NCBI RefSeq assembly: GCF_004683965.1
Contig: NZ_CP038436.1
Location: forward strand, 1,302,001 to 1,366,000
Reading direction: 5' to 3'
Length of the DNA stretch: 64,000 nt
Origin: Nocardioides seonyuensis
Lineage (GTDB): Bacteria; Actinomycetota; Actinomycetes; Propionibacteriales; Nocardioidaceae
The position numbers and the translations under genes were made by a program. The stretch's first letter is position 1. Each line of letters begins with the position of its first letter. Below are positions 27,547 to 36,261 of this stretch, in pieces. The notes beneath the pieces were generated by a model. It saw nothing but the letters and a program-made list of their open reading frames with translations. It was not told the origin of the DNA and did no database searches.

Positions 27547-28356
27547 TCAGCCCTTGGTCAGGTGGGCCAGCTGGGCGCGCACGGACAGCTCGGCCGCTCC
27601 CCACAGCACCGGGTCGACGTCGGCGTAGACGATCTCGACGATCGCCCTGGGCAGGTCGTCGTGCGGGAAGTCGCCGCCTTCGCGTGCCCCCGCGTGGAGG
27701 GACCGCAGCGCCTCGCGCACCTGCTCCAGCCGCTCGCGGCGGTGGGCGAGGTAGAAGTCGAGCGCACCGAGGGCGTCCTCGATCACCGGGCCGTGACCCG
27801 GCCAGACGCTGGTGACGGCGCGGGAGTCGCACAGCGCGTGCAGCCGCTCGAGCGAGGAGAGGTAGGCGCCGAGCTCGCCGTCGGGGTGCGCCACGACGGT
27901 CGTGCCTCGGCCGAGCACCGTGTCGCCGGTGAGCACCGCGCGCTCGCTCGGCACCACGAAGGACAGCGAGTCGGCCGTGTGTCCGGGAGTCGCGACGACG
28001 TGCACCTCCAGGTCGCCGACCGCGACGACGTCGCCCTCGCCCAGGCCCTCCGAGCCCAGCCGGTAGGCCGGGTCGAGCGCACGCACCCCGCACCCGTGCC
28101 GCTCCGCGAACTCGCGGGCGGCCTCGCTGTGGTCGGCGTGGTGGTGGGTCAGCAGCACGGAGACGACGTCGCCACCGGCCTCACCGACCGCGTCGAGGTG
28201 GGACTCGATCGACGGCCCGGGGTCGACCACGACCGAGCGGCCGGAGCCGGAGTCGCGCAGCACCCACGTGTTGGTGCCGTCGAGGGTCATGAAGTTGGCG
28301 TTGGGGGCCAGCACGCACGTGCCGACCTCGCCGAACGTGCCGCCCGTCCAGGTCAT
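27547..28356 (-). CDS. MBL-fold metallohydrolase (LACTB2/glyoxalase II-like)
   Basis: A 269-residue metallo-beta-lactamase-fold hydrolase. The signature THHHADHSE contains the dinuclear metal ligands, followed by ATPGHTADSLSF and TGDTVLGRGTTVV, which give further ligands, and VWPGHGPVIED toward the end. The C-terminal extension with HRRERLEQVREAL matches the LACTB2-like group, some of which are endoribonucleases. Start ATG at 28356 overlaps the stop of the Nudix gene (ATGA). It is the last gene of the DUF4177-RidA-Nudix-MBL operon. Confidence 0.9.
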   Translation of the reverse strand: MTWTGGTFGEVGTCVLAPNANFMTLDGTNTWVLRDSGSGRSVVVDPGPSIESHLDAVGEAGGDVVSVLLTHHHADHSEAAREFAERHGCGVRALDPAYRLGSEGLGEGDVVAVGDLEVHVVATPGHTADSLSFVVPSERAVLTGDTVLGRGTTVVAHPDGELGAYLSSLERLHALCDSRAVTSVWPGHGPVIEDALGALDFYLAHRRERLEQVREALRSLHAGAREGGDFPHDDLPRAIVEIVYADVDPVLWGAAELSVRAQLAHLTKG

Positions 28357-29228
28357 CCGGCGTGGGGCTCGTGGGAGGCCAGGAGGTCGGCGTACTGCGG
28401 CGGGCTGGAGAGCACGAACTCCTCGCCGTCGGCGACGACCTCGGGCGTGAACATCTCCACGGTCCGGCCGGATCCTTCGGCGAGCACCGCGTCGACGTCG
28501 TCGTACTGCCCGACGTCGAGGCAGGTCAGCCACGTCGGCGGCATCATCATGATCTCCTGTCCCTCGGCGGCGCGCACCGCGTCGAGCACGGGTCGCCACG
28601 TCACCGAGGACGCCTCGGTCGAGACGTCGCGCGTGACCTGCCCCTCGGGGAGGCGCGCGACGAAGAACCAGGTGCGGAAGCGCCGCGGCTCGAAGACCGG
28701 CGTCAACCAGCCCGCCCAGGCGCCGAGCAGGTCGGAGCGCAGGACCAGTCCGCGGTCCTCGAGGAAGGCCGTCAACGAGAGCTCGCGTGACTCCAGCGCC
28801 ACCCGCTGGGCCTCCCAGTCGTCACCGGTCGTGTCGGCGACCACGGAGGAGTCGTCGGGGCCGGCGAGCAGCACGCCGGACTCCTCGAAGGTCTCGCGTA
28901 CGGCAGCGCACACCAGCGCCCGCGCCATCGCCTCGTCGCAGCCGAGCCGCTCGGCCCAGGCCGCCGGGGTCGGGCCGGCCCACAGGCCGCGGTCCTCGAG
29001 CTCGTCGTCGAAGTCGCGCGGGTCGACGCCGCCGCCCGGGAAGACGCACATGCCGCCGGCGAAGGCCATCGAGCTCTGGCGTACGAGCAGGTAGGCCTCC
29101 GGCCCGGCCGCCGAGTCCCTCAGGAGCACGACGGTCGCGGCGTTGCGAGGCTCGGCCGGCGTCGCCTCACCGCTGGCGTAGGAACGCGCCTGCTCGATCA
29201 GCCGGTCCGGCAGGGGCAGCCGTTGCAA
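28353..29228 (-). CDS. NUDT19-like Nudix hydrolase with split Nudix box
   Basis: A 291-residue Nudix hydrolase. The box is split: FPGGGVDPRDFD (about residues 63-74) is separated from AVRETFEESGVLL (about 108-120) by a roughly 35-residue insertion. This arrangement is known for the NUDT19/RP2 group of CoA and acyl-CoA diphosphatases. Start is TTG at 29228; no better start is visible and the gap to RidA is only 6 bp. It is encoded with RidA, DUF4177 and MBL proteins, an association seen in many actinobacteria. Confidence 0.85.
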   Translation of the reverse strand: MQRLPLPDRLIEQARSYASGEATPAEPRNAATVVLLRDSAAGPEAYLLVRQSSMAFAGGMCVFPGGGVDPRDFDDELEDRGLWAGPTPAAWAERLGCDEAMARALVCAAVRETFEESGVLLAGPDDSSVVADTTGDDWEAQRVALESRELSLTAFLEDRGLVLRSDLLGAWAGWLTPVFEPRRFRTWFFVARLPEGQVTRDVSTEASSVTWRPVLDAVRAAEGQEIMMMPPTWLTCLDVGQYDDVDAVLAEGSGRTVEMFTPEVVADGEEFVLSSPPQYADLLASHEPHAG

Positions 29229-29234
29229 GTCGAC

Positions 29235-29696
29235 TCAGCCCTTGACCTCGACGATGAGCTCGACCTCGACGGGGACGTCGAGGGGCAGGGCCGTCACGCC
29301 CACGGCCGACCTGGCGTGCTTGCCGGCGTCGCCGAACACCTCCGCGAGGAACTCAGAGGCCCCGTTGGCGACCTTGGGCTGCCCGGTGAAGTCGGGGGTG
29401 GAGGCCACGAAGACGACCGCCTTGACCACGCGGGTGATGTCGTCGAGGGAGCCGATCTCGGCCTTGATGGCCGCCAGCGCGTTGAGGGCGCACTGCCGCG
29501 CGCACTCGTAGCCCTGCTCCTCGGTGACCCCGCCGCCGACCTTGCCGATCGCGATCATCTCGCCGTCACGCGCTGGCAGCTGGCCGGCGGTGAAGACGAG
29601 GTTGCCCGTGCGCAGGGCCGGGACGTAGGCCGCCAGCGGCGGCACGACCTGGGGGATCTCGATGCCGAGCTCGGCGAGCTTCGCCTCTGCACCCAT
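29235..29696 (-). CDS. RidA/YjgF family enamine/imine deaminase
   Basis: A 153-residue RidA-family protein. The long actinobacterial form is evident: LAAYVPALRTGNLVFTAGQ near the start, then CARQCALNALAAIKAEIG, and ALPLDVPVEVELIVEV at the end. RidA proteins hydrolyse reactive enamines and imines such as 2-aminoacrylate. The Arg that binds substrate carboxylates in true RidA (in SRAC or RKSV motifs) is not obvious: the matching position reads KHARSAVGV, where an Arg is present. Activity is therefore plausible. ATG start is at 29696, one base from the DUF4177 stop. Confidence 0.9.
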   Translation of the reverse strand: MGAEAKLAELGIEIPQVVPPLAAYVPALRTGNLVFTAGQLPARDGEMIAIGKVGGGVTEEQGYECARQCALNALAAIKAEIGSLDDITRVVKAVVFVASTPDFTGQPKVANGASEFLAEVFGDAGKHARSAVGVTALPLDVPVEVELIVEVKG

Positions 29697-29697
29697 C

Positions 29698-29856
29698 TCA
29701 GGCCTCCGAGCCGGGGCGCTTGAGGAAGGCCACGAGCCCGCCCTGGTCGTTGCGGTGGATGGCCACGAGCTCCCAGCCGTCCTGGCCGAAGTTGTTGAGC
29801 ATCAAGGCCTCGTTGTGGAGCGGAATCGGCGCCACCTGGTACTCCCACTTGTTCAT
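29698..29856 (-). CDS. DUF4177 small protein
   Basis: A 52-residue protein with the DUF4177 pattern: MNKWEYQVAPIPLH at the start and LNNFGQDGWELVAIH in the middle, followed by a beta strand VAFLKRP. It is first in the operon with RidA, Nudix and MBL genes and is conserved in the same position in mycobacteria (beside the RidA gene). The start is ATG at 29856; an upstream ATG in frame would add a poorly coding stretch. Function is unknown. Confidence 0.82.
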   Translation of the reverse strand: MNKWEYQVAPIPLHNEALMLNNFGQDGWELVAIHRNDQGGLVAFLKRPGSEA

Positions 29857-29984
29857 GCTCGGCACCCTACTCGGCCGCTCGGTCCCGCCCTCCACCCTGG
29901 CGGCTGGGCTGTCGTGTCCCGCCAGGGTCAAGGTCCTCCCGGGGGCGGACGCATTCGTGGACCGGGCCGTCTATCGTCCGCGGC

Positions 29985-31148
29985 ATGCCACCTCCGCAGC
30001 AGCGCCCGCCCTGGCGGCTCAGCGAGGGCAACCGCCGGGTGTTCGACGTGCTCCTGGCCGGCGGTCTGTTCGTGCTCGGCGTGGGCGGTCACCTGGTGGT
30101 CGGCGACGCCCCCGGGATGCTGTTCACGGCGGTCCAGGTGGCGCCACTGGTCGTGCGCCGGTCACACCCCAGCCTGGTCTTCGTGCTCGTCGCGGGCGCC
30201 AGCGCGGCGCAGGCGCTCGTCCACGACCTCCCCGTCGCGGGCCAGGTGGCGTTCCCCATCGCGACCTACTCGGTCGCGCGGTGGAGTCCACGCTGGCACG
30301 GCGTCGGCGCACTGCTCGTCGGCTGCGTCGGCGCGCTGGTCGCGAGCTGGAGCTGGATCGGCGGCTTCGGCGCCCCTGAGATCACCTGGGATGCGGTGGT
30401 GCCGTACGTCGTCACCATCACCGCCATCGTCACGACCGCGTGGGCGCTCGGCACGGCGGCCCAGACGCGTGAGCGCTACGTCGCCGGACTCGTCGAGCGA
30501 GCCGAGCAGGCCGAGCGGATGGCTGCGCGCGAGATCGAGCTCGCCGCCCAGGACGAGCGGGCGCGCATCGCCCGCGAGATGCACGACGTCGTCGCCCACG
30601 GGCTGTCGGTCATGGTCGTCCAGGCCGACGGCGCCCGCTACGCCGCGGAGAAGGACCCTGAGCTCGCCGTCGAGACCCTCGCCACGATCGCCGACACCGG
30701 TCGAGGCGCCCTCACCGAGATGCGGCGGCTGCTCGGCCTGCTGCGCTCCGGCGACACCGGCGTCCGGCCCCAGCCCGGCCTCGTCGACCTCCCCCACCTG
30801 GTCGAGGAGGCACGCGCGGTGGGCATGTCGCTCGACGCCGACCTCCCCGACCCGGTGCCCGACGTGCCCGAGGGTGTCGGGCTCGCGGCCTACCGCATCG
30901 TCCAGGAGGCCCTCACGAACGTGCGCAAGCACGCCGGCCCCGGCGCCGCGGTGCGGTTGCGGGTCCAGGTCGGGAGCGACATCGAGGTCGAGGTGGTCGA
31001 CGACGGCCGGGGGGCGTCGTCGTACGACGACGGGCGCGGCCACGGACTCGTCGGCATGCGGGAGCGGGCCGCCCTCCACGGTGGCACGGTGAGCGCCGGC
31101 CCGGCCACCGGGGGCGGGTTCGCGGTGTCTGCGAGGCTGCCGCTGTGA
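29985..31148 (+). CDS. Sensor histidine kinase, NarL/DesK type
   Basis: A 387-residue membrane kinase. About five hydrophobic segments fill residues 20-165. The HisKA_3 dimerisation helix ERARIAREMHDVVAHGLSVMVVQ carries the phospho-accepting His. The ATPase domain has NVRKHA (N box), VVDDGRG and HGLVGMRERAALHGGTV. No large periplasmic sensor domain is visible, so it probably senses through its membrane helices, as in cell-envelope stress kinases. Its stop overlaps the start of the response regulator. The pair sits just before an ABC exporter that is likely its target. Confidence 0.93.
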   Translation: MPPPQQRPPWRLSEGNRRVFDVLLAGGLFVLGVGGHLVVGDAPGMLFTAVQVAPLVVRRSHPSLVFVLVAGASAAQALVHDLPVAGQVAFPIATYSVARWSPRWHGVGALLVGCVGALVASWSWIGGFGAPEITWDAVVPYVVTITAIVTTAWALGTAAQTRERYVAGLVERAEQAERMAAREIELAAQDERARIAREMHDVVAHGLSVMVVQADGARYAAEKDPELAVETLATIADTGRGALTEMRRLLGLLRSGDTGVRPQPGLVDLPHLVEEARAVGMSLDADLPDPVPDVPEGVGLAAYRIVQEALTNVRKHAGPGAAVRLRVQVGSDIEVEVVDDGRGASSYDDGRGHGLVGMRERAALHGGTVSAGPATGGGFAVSARLPL

Positions 31149-31822
31149 GCGTTGCGCCCGTGAGCCAGATCCGCGTGTTCCTGGTCGACGACCAGCAGAT
31201 GGTGCGCGCCGGCTTCCGGATGCTCGTGGAGAGCCAGGACGACCTCACCGTGGTGGGCGAGGCGGGCGACGGCGGCGAGGCGCTGGAGCGGCTGGCGGTG
31301 ACCGGCGCCGACGTCGTGCTGATGGACGTGCGGATGCCCCGCATGGACGGTGTCGAGGCGACCCGGCGCCTGCTCGAGCGGCCGGACCCTCCGCGGGTGC
31401 TGGTGCTCACGACGTTCGACCTCGACGAGTACGCCTTCGCCGCGATCCGCGCCGGCGCCTCGGCGTTCCTCCTCAAGGACGCCACCCCGCCCGAGCTCCT
31501 CGGAGCGATCCGTTCGGTCCACGCCGGCGACGCGGTGGTCGCGCCGAGCACCACCCGCCGGCTCCTGGACCACTTCGCGGCCCTGCCCGACCCCGAGCGC
31601 CGACCGTCCCCGGACGCTCGCCTCGACACCCTCACCGACCGCGAGGCCGAGGTGCTCGGACTGATCGCTCAAGGGCTCTCCAACACCGAGATCGCCGAGC
31701 GGCTCGTGGTCGCGGAGACCACCGTGAAGACCCACGTGGGAAGGCTCCTGGCCAAGACCGGCTCCCGCGACCGCGTCCAGCTCGTCGTGCTGGCCTACGA
31801 GTCAGGGCTCGCCGACCGCTGA
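31145..31822 (+). CDS. NarL/LuxR-family response regulator
   Basis: A 225-residue response regulator. The receiver domain has FLVDDQQMVRAGF, the phospho-accepting Asp in VVLMDVRMPRMDG, and LKDATPPELL near its end. The LuxR-type HTH at the C-terminus is LTDREAEVLGLIAQGLSNTEIAERL with VAETTVKTHVGRLLAKTG. Start is GTG at 31145, overlapping the kinase stop (GTGA). It is the cognate partner of the upstream kinase; the ABC exporter 107 bp downstream is the obvious candidate target. Confidence 0.95.
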   Translation: MSVAPVSQIRVFLVDDQQMVRAGFRMLVESQDDLTVVGEAGDGGEALERLAVTGADVVLMDVRMPRMDGVEATRRLLERPDPPRVLVLTTFDLDEYAFAAIRAGASAFLLKDATPPELLGAIRSVHAGDAVVAPSTTRRLLDHFAALPDPERRPSPDARLDTLTDREAEVLGLIAQGLSNTEIAERLVVAETTVKTHVGRLLAKTGSRDRVQLVVLAYESGLADR

Positions 31823-31929
31823 GTCCTCCGGGGGGCGGAGAGCGGCGGACCCCGTCCTCCCCAGGTCGTACGACGACTCCCTCCCCCGGGCCGACGACCG
31901 CACCCTGCTCCCCGCGGGAGCGTGGAGCC

Positions 31930-32697
31930 ATGACGACAGCCACCACCACACCCGCTCCGAACGAGACCACCGGGACCGCCGCCAGCGCGCGCGACCTCAC
32001 CAGGACCTACGGCCGCGGCGACGGGGCCGTCCACGCCCTGCGCGGCGTCGACCTCGACATCAGGCAGGGCCGGTTCACCGCGATCATGGGCCCGTCCGGG
32101 TCGGGCAAGTCGACGCTGATGCACTGCCTCGCCGGACTCGACGCCGCCACCAGCGGCAGCATCACGGTCGCGGGCCGCGACCTCGCCGGGATGGACGACA
32201 CCGCCCTCACGCTCTTCCGCCGCCAGCACATCGGGTTCGTCTTCCAGGCCTTCAACCTCCTGCCGATGCTCACGGCCGGGCAGAACATCCTGCTCCCGCT
32301 CGAGCTCGCCGGGCGTCGGGTCGACCGCGGGCGCTACGAGCACGTCGTCGGCATCCTCGGCATCGCCGACCGGCTCGGCCACCTCCCCAGCGAGCTGTCC
32401 GGCGGGCAGCAGCAGCGCGTCGCGATCGCCCGCGCGCTGGTGACGCAGCCCGACATCGTCTTCGCCGACGAGCCCACGGGCAACCTCGACAGCGAGGCCA
32501 GCGCCGAGGTCCTCGGCCACCTGCGTCGCTCAGTTCGCGAGCTGGGGATGACGGTGGTGATGGTGACCCACGAGCTGGACGCGGCGGCCTACGCCGACGA
32601 CGTCGTGGTCATCCACGACGGCGCGATCAGCGCCCACCTGACCGATCCCGGCCAGGACGAGCTGGTGGCGGCGCTGCGCCGCAAGGTCGTGGCCTGA
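31930..32697 (+). CDS. ABC transporter ATP-binding protein (MacB/LolD type)
   Basis: A 255-residue ATPase. Walker A is GPSGSGKST, the Q-loop is VFQAFNLLP, the ABC signature is LSGGQQQRVA, Walker B is IVFADEPTG and the H-loop is VTHELD. The sequence belongs to the MacB/LolD/FtsE class that works with FtsX-like permeases in export or mechanotransmission. It overlaps the permease by one base (TGATG). A GGAG ribosome site lies just before the ATG. The 107-bp gap to the response regulator leaves room for its own promoter. Confidence 0.95.
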   Translation: MTTATTTPAPNETTGTAASARDLTRTYGRGDGAVHALRGVDLDIRQGRFTAIMGPSGSGKSTLMHCLAGLDAATSGSITVAGRDLAGMDDTALTLFRRQHIGFVFQAFNLLPMLTAGQNILLPLELAGRRVDRGRYEHVVGILGIADRLGHLPSELSGGQQQRVAIARALVTQPDIVFADEPTGNLDSEASAEVLGHLRRSVRELGMTVVMVTHELDAAAYADDVVVIHDGAISAHLTDPGQDELVAALRRKVVA

Positions 32698-35114
32698 TGC
32701 GCACCGTGCTGCTGGCGTCGCTGCGCCGCAACACCCGGAGGTACGTCGCGGCCACGCTCGCCGTCGTGATCGGCGTCGGCTTCGTGATCGTGCTCAACAC
32801 CCTGACCGGCGCCACCCGCGACGGGCTGACGGCCGATGCGGGCGCGCCGTACGACGCCGCCGGGCTCGTCGTCGTCATCGACGACAACGAGCAGGTCGGG
32901 CCTCTCAAGGAGGCTGCAGACGACAAGGGGGTCCCCGCCACCGCGATCGGCTACGCGACCGAGCCCGTCGCCCGCCACGGCATCCAGCTGACCGACTCGG
33001 CGACGATCAGCGAGGTTCCTCTCGACCCGGCACAGCGCTGGCTCGAGCTCGAGGAGGGCCGCCACCCGACGAGGCCCGGCGAGGCACTGGCGGACGTCAA
33101 CGCCGCCAAGAGCAGCCAGGTCGAGGTGGGTGACGTGGTGACCGTGGGCACCGGGAACCAGGTCGTCGAGACCACGGTCGTCGGCATGGTCGACAGTCCC
33201 CCGGTCGCCGGGGCGGACCTGTGGGTCCCGTGGGAGGACCTGCACCAGCTCGACCGGTCCCTGTGGGTGCAGGCGCTCACCTGGGGCGGCACTGCCGAGC
33301 TGGCCGACCGCGTCTCGCCGGGAGCCGACGTGCGGAGCGCCGACGACTGGGTCGCCTCGGTGCAGGCAGAGGTCTCCCGCGGCGTCGACGTCATCGCCAT
33401 CATGGCGCTGCTCTTCGTGGCGATCTCGCTGTTCGTCGCGACGCTCGTGATCGCCAACACCTTCTCGATCCTCTTCGCCCAGCGCATGCGCGACTTCGCA
33501 CTGCTGCGGTGCGTCGGCGTCACACGGCGCCAGCTGCGCAGGTCGGTCCGGCTCGAGGCCCTGGCCCTCGGCCTGGCGGCCTCCGTCCTCGGCGTGGCGT
33601 TCGGCGCGCTCGCAGGCCTGGGACTGGTCAGGGGGGTCGGCCACTGGTGGTCAGACATGGGCGACGCGTCCCTGAGTCCGGCGTGGATCCTCGGGGCGGT
33701 CGCACTGGGCACGCTCGTGACCCTGGGCGCCGCGTGGCTCCCGACCCGTGCGGTCACCCACGTCACTCCGCTCGCGGCCCTGCGACCCGACACCGGCGTC
33801 TCGGTGCGCAGCAGCGCCGGCCTTCTTCGGATGGGCACGGCGGCGCTCGCGATCGTCGGAGGCACCGGCCTCCTCGCGGTGTCGATGGAGAGCCACGAGC
33901 CGCTCCAGATGATCGCCGGCGGTGCCGCGGTCTTCGTCGGGGTCCTGCTGCTCGGCCCGGTCCTGGTGCCCGCACTGATCCGCGTCGCCGGTCGCCTGAC
34001 GGGCGACGGCCCAGTACGACGCCTCGCCGCCGGCAACGCCGTGCGCAACCCCCGCCGCACGGCGACCACCGCAGCATCCCTGCTCGTCGGCGTGACCCTC
34101 ACGACCGCGGTGCTCACCGGGCTCGACACGTCCCGCACGTCCATCGACGAGGAGATGGACGCGTCCTACCCGCTCGACAGCACCATCACCGCCACCACCC
34201 GCGCACTGCCCGCCGACCTCTCCGACCGCGTGCGAGCGCTGGACGGTGTGGCCGACGCGGTAGGGCTCGACGGGGTGGTCGCCCGGATCGGCGACGTGGA
34301 GGTGCCGCTGGTCGCGGTCGCCGAACGAGCATCGGTGGTCCGCGGCGAGGACGACCTGACCGTGCGGGACGGGGTGCTGCGACTGCCGTGGTCGGTCACC
34401 GAGGAGGAGCTGACCGGCCAAGCCGCACGCTCGCTGTCGCGGGACCGCGAGGTCGTCGTCCGGGTCGGCGACCGCGAGCAGACGCTGCGCGTCCGGCAGG
34501 GGGACGGCTGGGGCCGTGCCGGCCTGGTGTCGGCCGCGACGATGGCCGGGCTCACCGAGACCGTTGAGCCGATGGCGGTCTGGGCCCGCGCGAGGACGGG
34601 CGCCGACGCCGAGGACCTCGAGGGTGACCTCGCTGCCCTGGCCGGAGCGGCCGGCGCGGGCACCGACGGGGGCTACGGCAATCGCGAGTACGTCGACCTG
34701 CAGGTCGACATCCTCACCGGCGCGGTCGTGGGACTGCTCGCCATCGCGATCGTGATCGCCCTGATCGGAATCGCCAACACCCTCGGCCTGTCCGTCCTCG
34801 AGCGCGCGCGGGAGAACGCGCTCCTCCGGGCGATGGGGCTGACGCGGCAGCAGCTGCGGCATGCGATGGCGGTGGAGGGCCTGCTCCTCTCGCTGGTGGC
34901 CACGGTGCTGGGGACGGCACTGGGCGTCGCGTTCGCCTGGGTCGGCGTGGACGTCCTGGTGAGTCCCGGCGTGCCGGACGCCGCCATGACCATCCCGCTC
35001 GGACAGCTCGCGCTGGTCGTCGCGGTGGCAGCACTCGCGGGGCTGCTGGCGTGCGTCGTACCCGCCCGGCGCGCAGCGCGCGTCACCCCGGCCGCAGGCC
35101 TCGCGGTGGAGTAG
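32697..35114 (+). CDS. FtsX/MacB-like ABC permease with two FtsX domains
   Basis: An 805-residue permease with an N-terminal helix (16-38), an extracytoplasmic domain, three helices (about 240-370), a second membrane block around 390-440, a second extracytoplasmic domain, and three C-terminal helices. Two FtsX repeats are visible by RQLRRSVRLEALALG and RQQLRHAMAVEGLLLS. This ten-helix form typifies actinobacterial exporters of lipids, peptides or antibiotics. It is coupled to its ATPase and lies downstream of a two-component system, resembling a detoxification module for envelope-active compounds. Confidence 0.92.
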   Translation: MRTVLLASLRRNTRRYVAATLAVVIGVGFVIVLNTLTGATRDGLTADAGAPYDAAGLVVVIDDNEQVGPLKEAADDKGVPATAIGYATEPVARHGIQLTDSATISEVPLDPAQRWLELEEGRHPTRPGEALADVNAAKSSQVEVGDVVTVGTGNQVVETTVVGMVDSPPVAGADLWVPWEDLHQLDRSLWVQALTWGGTAELADRVSPGADVRSADDWVASVQAEVSRGVDVIAIMALLFVAISLFVATLVIANTFSILFAQRMRDFALLRCVGVTRRQLRRSVRLEALALGLAASVLGVAFGALAGLGLVRGVGHWWSDMGDASLSPAWILGAVALGTLVTLGAAWLPTRAVTHVTPLAALRPDTGVSVRSSAGLLRMGTAALAIVGGTGLLAVSMESHEPLQMIAGGAAVFVGVLLLGPVLVPALIRVAGRLTGDGPVRRLAAGNAVRNPRRTATTAASLLVGVTLTTAVLTGLDTSRTSIDEEMDASYPLDSTITATTRALPADLSDRVRALDGVADAVGLDGVVARIGDVEVPLVAVAERASVVRGEDDLTVRDGVLRLPWSVTEEELTGQAARSLSRDREVVVRVGDREQTLRVRQGDGWGRAGLVSAATMAGLTETVEPMAVWARARTGADAEDLEGDLAALAGAAGAGTDGGYGNREYVDLQVDILTGAVVGLLAIAIVIALIGIANTLGLSVLERARENALLRAMGLTRQQLRHAMAVEGLLLSLVATVLGTALGVAFAWVGVDVLVSPGVPDAAMTIPLGQLALVVAVAALAGLLACVVPARRAARVTPAAGLAVE

Positions 35115-35119
35115 CCGGG

Positions 35120-36154
35120 TCAGGCCAGGAGGCGCAGCGTCTGCTCACGAGCCGGGGACTCGTGGGCAGGCGTGCCGGCGAGGGCGGCGGCGACGGGGTG
35201 CACCATCACCTCGTCGACGCCGAACTCCTGGGCCAGCGCGTCGATGCGCTCGCGGGCGGGCCCGGCGGCGTCGACGACCCACTTGTCCAGCATCCTGCGC
35301 ACGAGGGGCTCCTGCTGGGCGGGCCGGTCTGCCTCCGCCTCCTCGACGAGGCGCTGGGGCAGCAGCGGCCCGCCCGAGCGCAGGGCCAGCATGGCCTGCA
35401 CCTGGGGCAGCGCGAGCCGCTCCGCCTCCTCGCGGGTGTCGGCCACGGCGGCGTTCACGGTGAGGAACGTCTGCGGCTCCGGGTGCTCGGGCGAGGGCTG
35501 GTAGGTCGAGCGGTAGAGCGCGATCGCCTCGGCGGTCCCCTGCCCGGCGAAGTGATGGGCGAAGACGTACGGCAGGCCGCGCGACGCCGCGAGCCGCGCG
35601 CTGTAGTCGGACGACCCGAGCAGCCACACGTCCGGCACGGAGGCGGCGTTGGGCGTCGCACGCAAGGGCTGACGGCGACCACCCACCTGCATCTCGACTC
35701 CGTCGGGGGCCATCAGCAGCCGGACATCGTCGACGTACTCCGGGAAGCGGGCGACGGCGTCGTCAGCCGACTCGGCGCTGCCGCCGCGCAGGACGTAGCG
35801 GGTGAGCGGGTCGGTGCCGGGGGCGCGGCCGATACCGAGGTCGATCCGGCCGGGGAACGCCGCCTCGAGCAGCGCGAACTGCTCGGCGACCACGAGCGGA
35901 GGATGGTTGGGCAGCATCACACCGCCGGACCCGACACGGATCCGCTCGGTCGCCCCGGCCAGCATCGCGATCAGCACCGGCGGGTTGGTCGCCGCGACGG
36001 CCGGCATGTTGTGGTGCTCGGCGACCCAGTAGCGGCGGTAGCCCAGCTCGTCGGCCACCTGCGCGAGGGAGCGCGAGGCAGTGAGGGCGTCGCTGGTGCG
36101 CTGGTCGCTGCGCACGGGCACGAGGTCGAGGACGGAGAGGGCAGGGGAGGTCAC
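35120..36154 (-). CDS. Luciferase-like (LLM class) flavin-dependent oxidoreductase
   Basis: A 344-residue F420- or FMN-dependent monooxygenase of the bacterial luciferase superfamily (MsnO8-like group). Family features include YRRYWVAEHHNMPAVAATNP near the N-terminus, RIRVGSGGVMLPNHPPLVVAEQF and GRIDLGIGRAPGTDP. The protein is a full-length single domain. Such enzymes oxidise a wide range of substrates and this one cannot be assigned. ATG start at 36154. It is convergent to the ABC permease with only 5 bp between stops. Confidence 0.9.
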   Translation of the reverse strand: MTSPALSVLDLVPVRSDQRTSDALTASRSLAQVADELGYRRYWVAEHHNMPAVAATNPPVLIAMLAGATERIRVGSGGVMLPNHPPLVVAEQFALLEAAFPGRIDLGIGRAPGTDPLTRYVLRGGSAESADDAVARFPEYVDDVRLLMAPDGVEMQVGGRRQPLRATPNAASVPDVWLLGSSDYSARLAASRGLPYVFAHHFAGQGTAEAIALYRSTYQPSPEHPEPQTFLTVNAAVADTREEAERLALPQVQAMLALRSGGPLLPQRLVEEAEADRPAQQEPLVRRMLDKWVVDAAGPARERIDALAQEFGVDEVMVHPVAAALAGTPAHESPAREQTLRLLA

Positions 36155-36261
36155 GCCAGGCCCAGCACGGGACGGGGCGGGAGTATTCCGAGGCGCGGCG
36201 CGGTTGCTCCAGGGTGGCAGCGATTTCCGAGCGGGGGCAGGACGGTCGTAGCGTCCGGGAC

